A stretch of DNA of 64,000 bases from DOZZ01 sp963792655 (GTDB taxonomy: Bacteria; Acidobacteriota; Terriglobia; Bryobacterales; Bryobacteraceae), in assembly GCA_963792655.1 (NCBI GenBank), contig CAWBWU010000005.1, positions 434,001 through 498,000 on the forward strand. The letters are read 5' to 3'. Each line of letters starts with the position of its first letter. The first letter of the stretch is position 1. The translations under genes and the position numbers were made by a program. Positions 62,390 through 64,000 of this stretch are shown here, in pieces. The notes under the pieces were generated by a model, which was given only the letters and a program-made list of their open reading frames with translations, was not told the DNA's origin and ran no database searches.

Positions 62390-63076
62390 ATGTCGGCTGC
62401 CGCTCAGCTTCGTTCCCAGGTTACCAATGCGCTGGGCTCCCGGTTCGAAGTCTCGTTCCAGATTGGCCGGCACGCGCACAAAGAGACGCTGCCTACCGGC
62501 ATTGCCGCTGTCGATCAACTGACCGGCGGGCTGCCGCGCGGCGCGCTCACTGAAATCAGCGGCACTGTATCCTGCGGGCGGACAACCATCGCCATTGCTG
62601 CTCTCTCGAGCGCTTCGAAGCGTGGCGAGTTCTGCGCACTGATCGATGCTTCCGATGCATTTGACCCGGTGTCAGCCGGCGCCGCTGGGGTTCGTTTGGA
62701 AAAAGTGCTGTGGGTCCGCTGCGGCCAGAACGGGGCCGAGTCGGCATTGAAAGCCACGGACTTGCTGGTGCAGGCGGGCGGCTTCGGTCTGATCGTGATG
62801 GACCTGGGCGATACGCCGCCAGTTGCGGCGCGGCGCATTTCGCTTGCGTCCTGGTTCCGGCTGCGGCATGCGGTGGAGCGCACCAACTCGGTGCTGCTCG
62901 CTGTAGAGCAACAGATCAACGCGCGCTCGTGCTCCACGCTGCAGATCGAAATGCGGCAACAGCATCCGTTGTGGAGCGGGCAGGGGTACGGCTCGCGCTT
63001 CGAAGGGCTCGCGGTCGAGTTGGAGAACCGCAAGCATTTCCGCTCGGAGCGCGCGCAGTTCGAGGCCCGGTGGTAA
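62390..63076 (+). CDS. imuA: ImuA-like RecA-fold protein of the mutagenesis cassette
   Basis: A 228-residue protein related to RecA/SulA-like ImuA. It has LPTGIAAVDQLTGGLPRGALTEISG at residues 35-60, equivalent to the RecA strand-loop before the Walker A site, then GRTTIAIAAL. The Walker A lysine is replaced (SCGRTT), common in ImuA. FCALIDASDAFDP and GLIVMDLGD complete the core. ImuA acts with ImuB and DnaE2 in error-prone repair after DNA damage. The gene is followed by imuB after a three-base gap, so they form an operon; dnaE2 should lie to the right of the window. No LexA box could be assigned. Confidence 0.88.
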   Translation: MSAAAQLRSQVTNALGSRFEVSFQIGRHAHKETLPTGIAAVDQLTGGLPRGALTEISGTVSCGRTTIAIAALSSASKRGEFCALIDASDAFDPVSAGAAGVRLEKVLWVRCGQNGAESALKATDLLVQAGGFGLIVMDLGDTPPVAARRISLASWFRLRHAVERTNSVLLAVEQQINARSCSTLQIEMRQQHPLWSGQGYGSRFEGLAVELENRKHFRSERAQFEARW

Positions 63077-63079
63077 GCC

Positions 63080-64000
63080 ATGTTCGCCTGTCTGCATGCC
63101 CCCGGCAATTTGCCTCTGTTGATCGAATGCGCGGAGCAGTTTTCGCCGCGCGTTGAACAACTCCCGCCGGACACCGTGCTCTTCGACGTTCATGGTTTGC
63201 AGTCGCTGATTGGAACTCCTCACCAGATTGCCCAATCCATCGCAAACCGCGCCGGCATTCCCGCCAGCATCGCCATCGCGCCCGATCCCGATACGGCAAG
63301 CTTTGCGGTATTGGGCAAACCTGGCATCACCGTGATCGCCCGCGGCGAAGAGGCCGCCGCACTTGCTCCGCTGCCTGTCAATCTGTTGATGGCTTCGCCC
63401 GAGATCTGCGAAACATTCGACCAGTGGGGTATTCGCACCTTCGGCGAACTGGCCAGGTTGCCCCCGCTTGGCATTGCCGCGCGGCTGGGCGATGAGGGCG
63501 TGCGGCTCTGGCGCTTAAGCCGCGGCGAAGGGCGTCGCTTATTGCGGCCGGAACTGGAACCCGTCGAATACCGCGAGGTGATGGAACTGGAGCACCCCGT
63601 GGAGTTGCTCGAGCCATTGTCGTTTCTGCTCTCGCGCATGCTGACTGATCTTTGTGCACGTTTGACACAGCGCTCGCTTGCGACCGACCGGCTCTGCCTG
63701 CAACTGGCGCTCGAAAATGCGCCGGAACACTCCACCACGCTGCGCTTCCCCGTGCCCTTGCGCGATTCCAAAACACTGCTCAAATTGCTGCAACTCGAAC
63801 TGCACGACCATCCGCCTGCAGCGCCCGTGATTGCCATTCGCCTGCAAGCCGAGCCGGTGAAGCCGCGCATCGAGCAGCACGGGTTATTCGTGCCGCTCTC
63901 GCCCGAACCGCGGCAGATGGAGATTACCCTCGCGCGCTTAACTGCGGTGGTGGGAGAAGGCCGCGTGGGTACGCCGGAGTTGCTCGATGCGCATCGGCCC
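63080..64000 (+). CDS. imuB: ImuB, Y-family polymerase-like protein, truncated by the window edge
   Basis: The first 307 residues of an ImuB-type protein, open to the right edge. ATG at 63080 lies three bases after the imuA stop. The N-terminus FACLHAPGNLPLLIECAEQFSPRVE and VLFDVHGLQSLIGTP is the Y-family palm-like start, followed by IAIAPDPDTASFAVLG and the helix-hairpin-helix segment TFGELARLPPLGIAARLGDEGVRLWRLSRGE. Typical catalytic acidic residues of active Y-family polymerases are not evident, as usual for ImuB, which works as an adaptor linking DnaE2 to the sliding clamp. Confidence 0.9.
   Translation, partial: MFACLHAPGNLPLLIECAEQFSPRVEQLPPDTVLFDVHGLQSLIGTPHQIAQSIANRAGIPASIAIAPDPDTASFAVLGKPGITVIARGEEAAALAPLPVNLLMASPEICETFDQWGIRTFGELARLPPLGIAARLGDEGVRLWRLSRGEGRRLLRPELEPVEYREVMELEHPVELLEPLSFLLSRMLTDLCARLTQRSLATDRLCLQLALENAPEHSTTLRFPVPLRDSKTLLKLLQLELHDHPPAAPVIAIRLQAEPVKPRIEQHGLFVPLSPEPRQMEITLARLTAVVGEGRVGTPELLDAHRP

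Overview
The window reads as a chromosomal segment of a soil-type Acidobacteriota, most like the Solibacter/Bryobacter group. Support comes from three Oar-like TonB-dependent receptors with a carboxypeptidase-regulatory/CnaB-type N-terminus (15716-19162, 37620-40956, 52384-55626), two exported proteins ending in the TIGR03437-type C-terminal domain common in Solibacter (29219-32266, 55764-59714), a futalosine-route menaquinone gene (mqnA), and dense CHASE2, caspase and TPR signalling genes. I see no rRNA, CRISPR array, phage or complete insertion sequence. Two tRNA genes are present: Asn-GTT and Leu-CAG, both on the minus strand.

Region by region. 1-9364 (minus) is a tight accessory operon of unusual content: a subtilase without a signal peptide, a stand-alone propeptide/I9-like 81-residue protein whose start overlaps the subtilase stop, a frameshifted protein that resembles PT-barrel prenyltransferases by pattern only, and three very large proteins of unknown family, two of them paralogues built from about four repeats of roughly 100 residues. 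This is the best candidate for an undescribed system. 9567-13005 (plus) is a three-gene sugar-catabolism operon (two Gfo/Idh/MocA oxidoreductases and a double-SIS isomerase/deaminase), followed by a convergent APC permease and a TPR protein. 15716-22630 holds a large receptor, an exported sugar-phosphate isomerase-like protein, and a PQQ dehydrogenase with its cytochrome c. 23002-27443 has a frameshifted ice-binding (DUF3494) PEP-CTERM gene, about 1.1 kb of gene-poor DNA, a broken aquaporin and a GMC oxidoreductase. 27660-35875 is mostly core: tRNA-Asn, mqnA, a stress-protein-17M-like protein, an NHL-repeat protein, a diguanylate cyclase, a YmdB-like phosphodiesterase and ilvD. 36069-43953 carries an esterase, a VOC protein, a heavily disrupted receptor, an MIO ammonia-lyase, an M50 protease and a second 17M-like protein; most genes here show single-base frameshifts. 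44176-52337 has a GT39-like glycosyltransferase, a duplicated-domain secreted protein, and a likely signalling set of CHASE2-adenylate cyclase, FecR-like/caspase/TPR protein and metallo-beta-lactamase-fold hydrolase. 52384-61898 holds another Oar-like receptor, a giant Ig/BACON-repeat protein and a classical TonB receptor. The right edge is imuA followed by a truncated imuB (mutagenic SOS repair).

A cross-cutting feature is the number of genes interrupted by one-base shifts: the prenyltransferase-like gene, ice-binding gene, aquaporin, esterase, receptor, ammonia-lyase and second 17M-like gene. Several fall in short homopolymers and most cluster at 23-26 kb and 36.9-43.8 kb. Base-calling error and real gene decay are both possible and cannot be separated from this sequence alone.
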